Positions 6,365 through 6,847 of a DNA stretch of 6,847 bases are shown piece after piece; position 1 is the first letter of the stretch, and each line of letters opens with the position of its first letter. A program made the translations under genes and the position numbers. The notes beneath the pieces were generated by a model. That model was given only the letters and a program-made list of their open reading frames with translations, searched no databases and was not told the origin of the DNA. Origin of the DNA: Burkholderiaceae bacterium (GTDB lineage: Bacteria > Pseudomonadota > Gammaproteobacteria > Burkholderiales > Burkholderiaceae); NCBI GenBank assembly GCA_022701965.1, contig JAKONL010000097.1:1-6847 (forward strand), written 5' to 3'.

Positions 6365-6847
6365 TCAGGCCTGCACGCCGGCGTCGGCCAGTGCGCGTTC
6401 GAGCATGGCCACTTCGGCGGCGGGCAGGGGGCCCATCGGCGCGCGCATGGCATCGCTCGGGATACGGCCGAGCAGCTTCAGACAGGCCTTGAGTCGCGCG
6501 GTGGCATGGCCGCCCGGCGCCGCGCCGTAGACCGCCTTGGCGAGCGGGAAGATGCGGTCGTTCAGGCGCCGCGCCTCGTCGACGTCCTGGCGGCGTACCG
6601 CCTGGTCCAGCGCGATCACCAACTCCGGCACGATCGCCGCTAGGCTGACCAGGCTGCCCTCGCTGCCCACCATGAAGCAGGTGAACAGGTGCTCGTCGCC
6701 CGAGGCCATCATCGCCACGTGCGGTGCCACCCGCTTGACCAGCCGCAGGTGGGCCTCGTAGGCCGCCGCTTCCCAGCTGCCCTCCTTGATGCCGATCACG
6801 TGCGGCAGCTGTACCAGCTCGGCCAGCACTTCGGGCCGGTAACCCAT
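6365..6847 (-). CDS. DapA-family (dihydrodipicolinate synthase-like) aldolase/lyase, C-terminal part (cut by window edge)
   Basis: The C-terminal 160 residues of a class I, pyruvate-type aldolase of the DHDPS/N-acetylneuraminate lyase family are present; the N-terminal half lies beyond the right edge. The motif PHVIGIKEGSW carries the Schiff-base lysine (visible residue 21). MMASGDEHLFTCFMVGSEGSLVSLAAIVPEL is not quoted further, but its GDEHL and GSEGSLVSLAAIVPE parts match the strand 7-8 region (GxD..., G..G.IS...N..P) of the TIM barrel. The helical C-terminal domain follows. The Met at the very edge is internal, not the start. The gene is first in view of the operon with hydA and fmdB, 27 bases upstream of hydA. 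This context points to a catabolic aldolase or lyase rather than the lysine-biosynthetic DapA. The reaction cannot be assigned because the substrate-specific N-terminal half is missing. Confidence 0.9.
   Translation of the reverse strand: MGYRPEVLAELVQLPHVIGIKEGSWEAAAYEAHLRLVKRVAPHVAMMASGDEHLFTCFMVGSEGSLVSLAAIVPELVIALDQAVRRQDVDEARRLNDRIFPLAKAVYGAAPGGHATARLKACLKLLGRIPSDAMRAPMGPLPAAEVAMLERALADAGVQA

Noticed and set aside
4736..6643. A 635-residue open frame on the plus strand opposite the hydantoinase gene
   Set aside because: It is the antisense of hydA, and its product is Arg/Asp/Val/His-rich with no recognisable domain. Long antisense frames are common in GC-rich genes. The minus-strand protein has every catalytic residue of its family.

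Overview
The window is high-GC DNA with densely packed genes that use G/C-ending codons. It looks like a proteobacterial chromosome, most likely a betaproteobacterium of the Burkholderiales. That placement rests on gene style and combinations (LysR regulator, FhaC/ShlB-type transporter, DapA-like/hydantoinase/FmdB cluster) and is an inference, not a phylogenetic result. I see no rRNA, tRNA, CRISPR array or insertion sequence.

Left part (1-3195): a LysR-type regulator runs leftward off the window edge. It is divergent from a rightward FhaC/ShlB-type outer-membrane transporter of a two-partner secretion (TPS) system. Between their coding bodies lies an AT-rich island (about 491-580) that probably holds the promoters. 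The transporter is followed after 72 bases by a 272-residue Gly/Ser/Thr-rich lipoprotein, where a giant secreted TpsA partner would normally be expected. The transporter's start is unclear. The well-placed ATG at 594 is one base out of frame, an ATG at 418 has an excellent Shine-Dalgarno sequence but gives an implausible N-terminus, and a GTG at 550 is in frame but has no ribosome site.

Middle (3196-4557): about 465 bases contain no gene I can support but several short inverted repeats. They lead into a rightward short-chain dehydrogenase/reductase of the YghA/general-stress-protein-39 type, which is complete and has an intact active site.

Right part (4677-6847): a leftward operon on the minus strand reads DapA-family aldolase/lyase (cut by the window edge), then dihydropyrimidinase/D-hydantoinase (hydA), then a small FmdB-type zinc-ribbon protein. 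It probably serves catabolism of a cyclic amide such as dihydropyrimidine or hydantoin. It converges on the reductase gene across a 119-base gap with no clear terminator.

The most interesting part is the regulator/TPS-transporter/lipoprotein unit. The lipoprotein has features suggestive of a small surface beta-barrel (TbpB-like) domain and could be a non-canonical substrate or accessory of the transporter.
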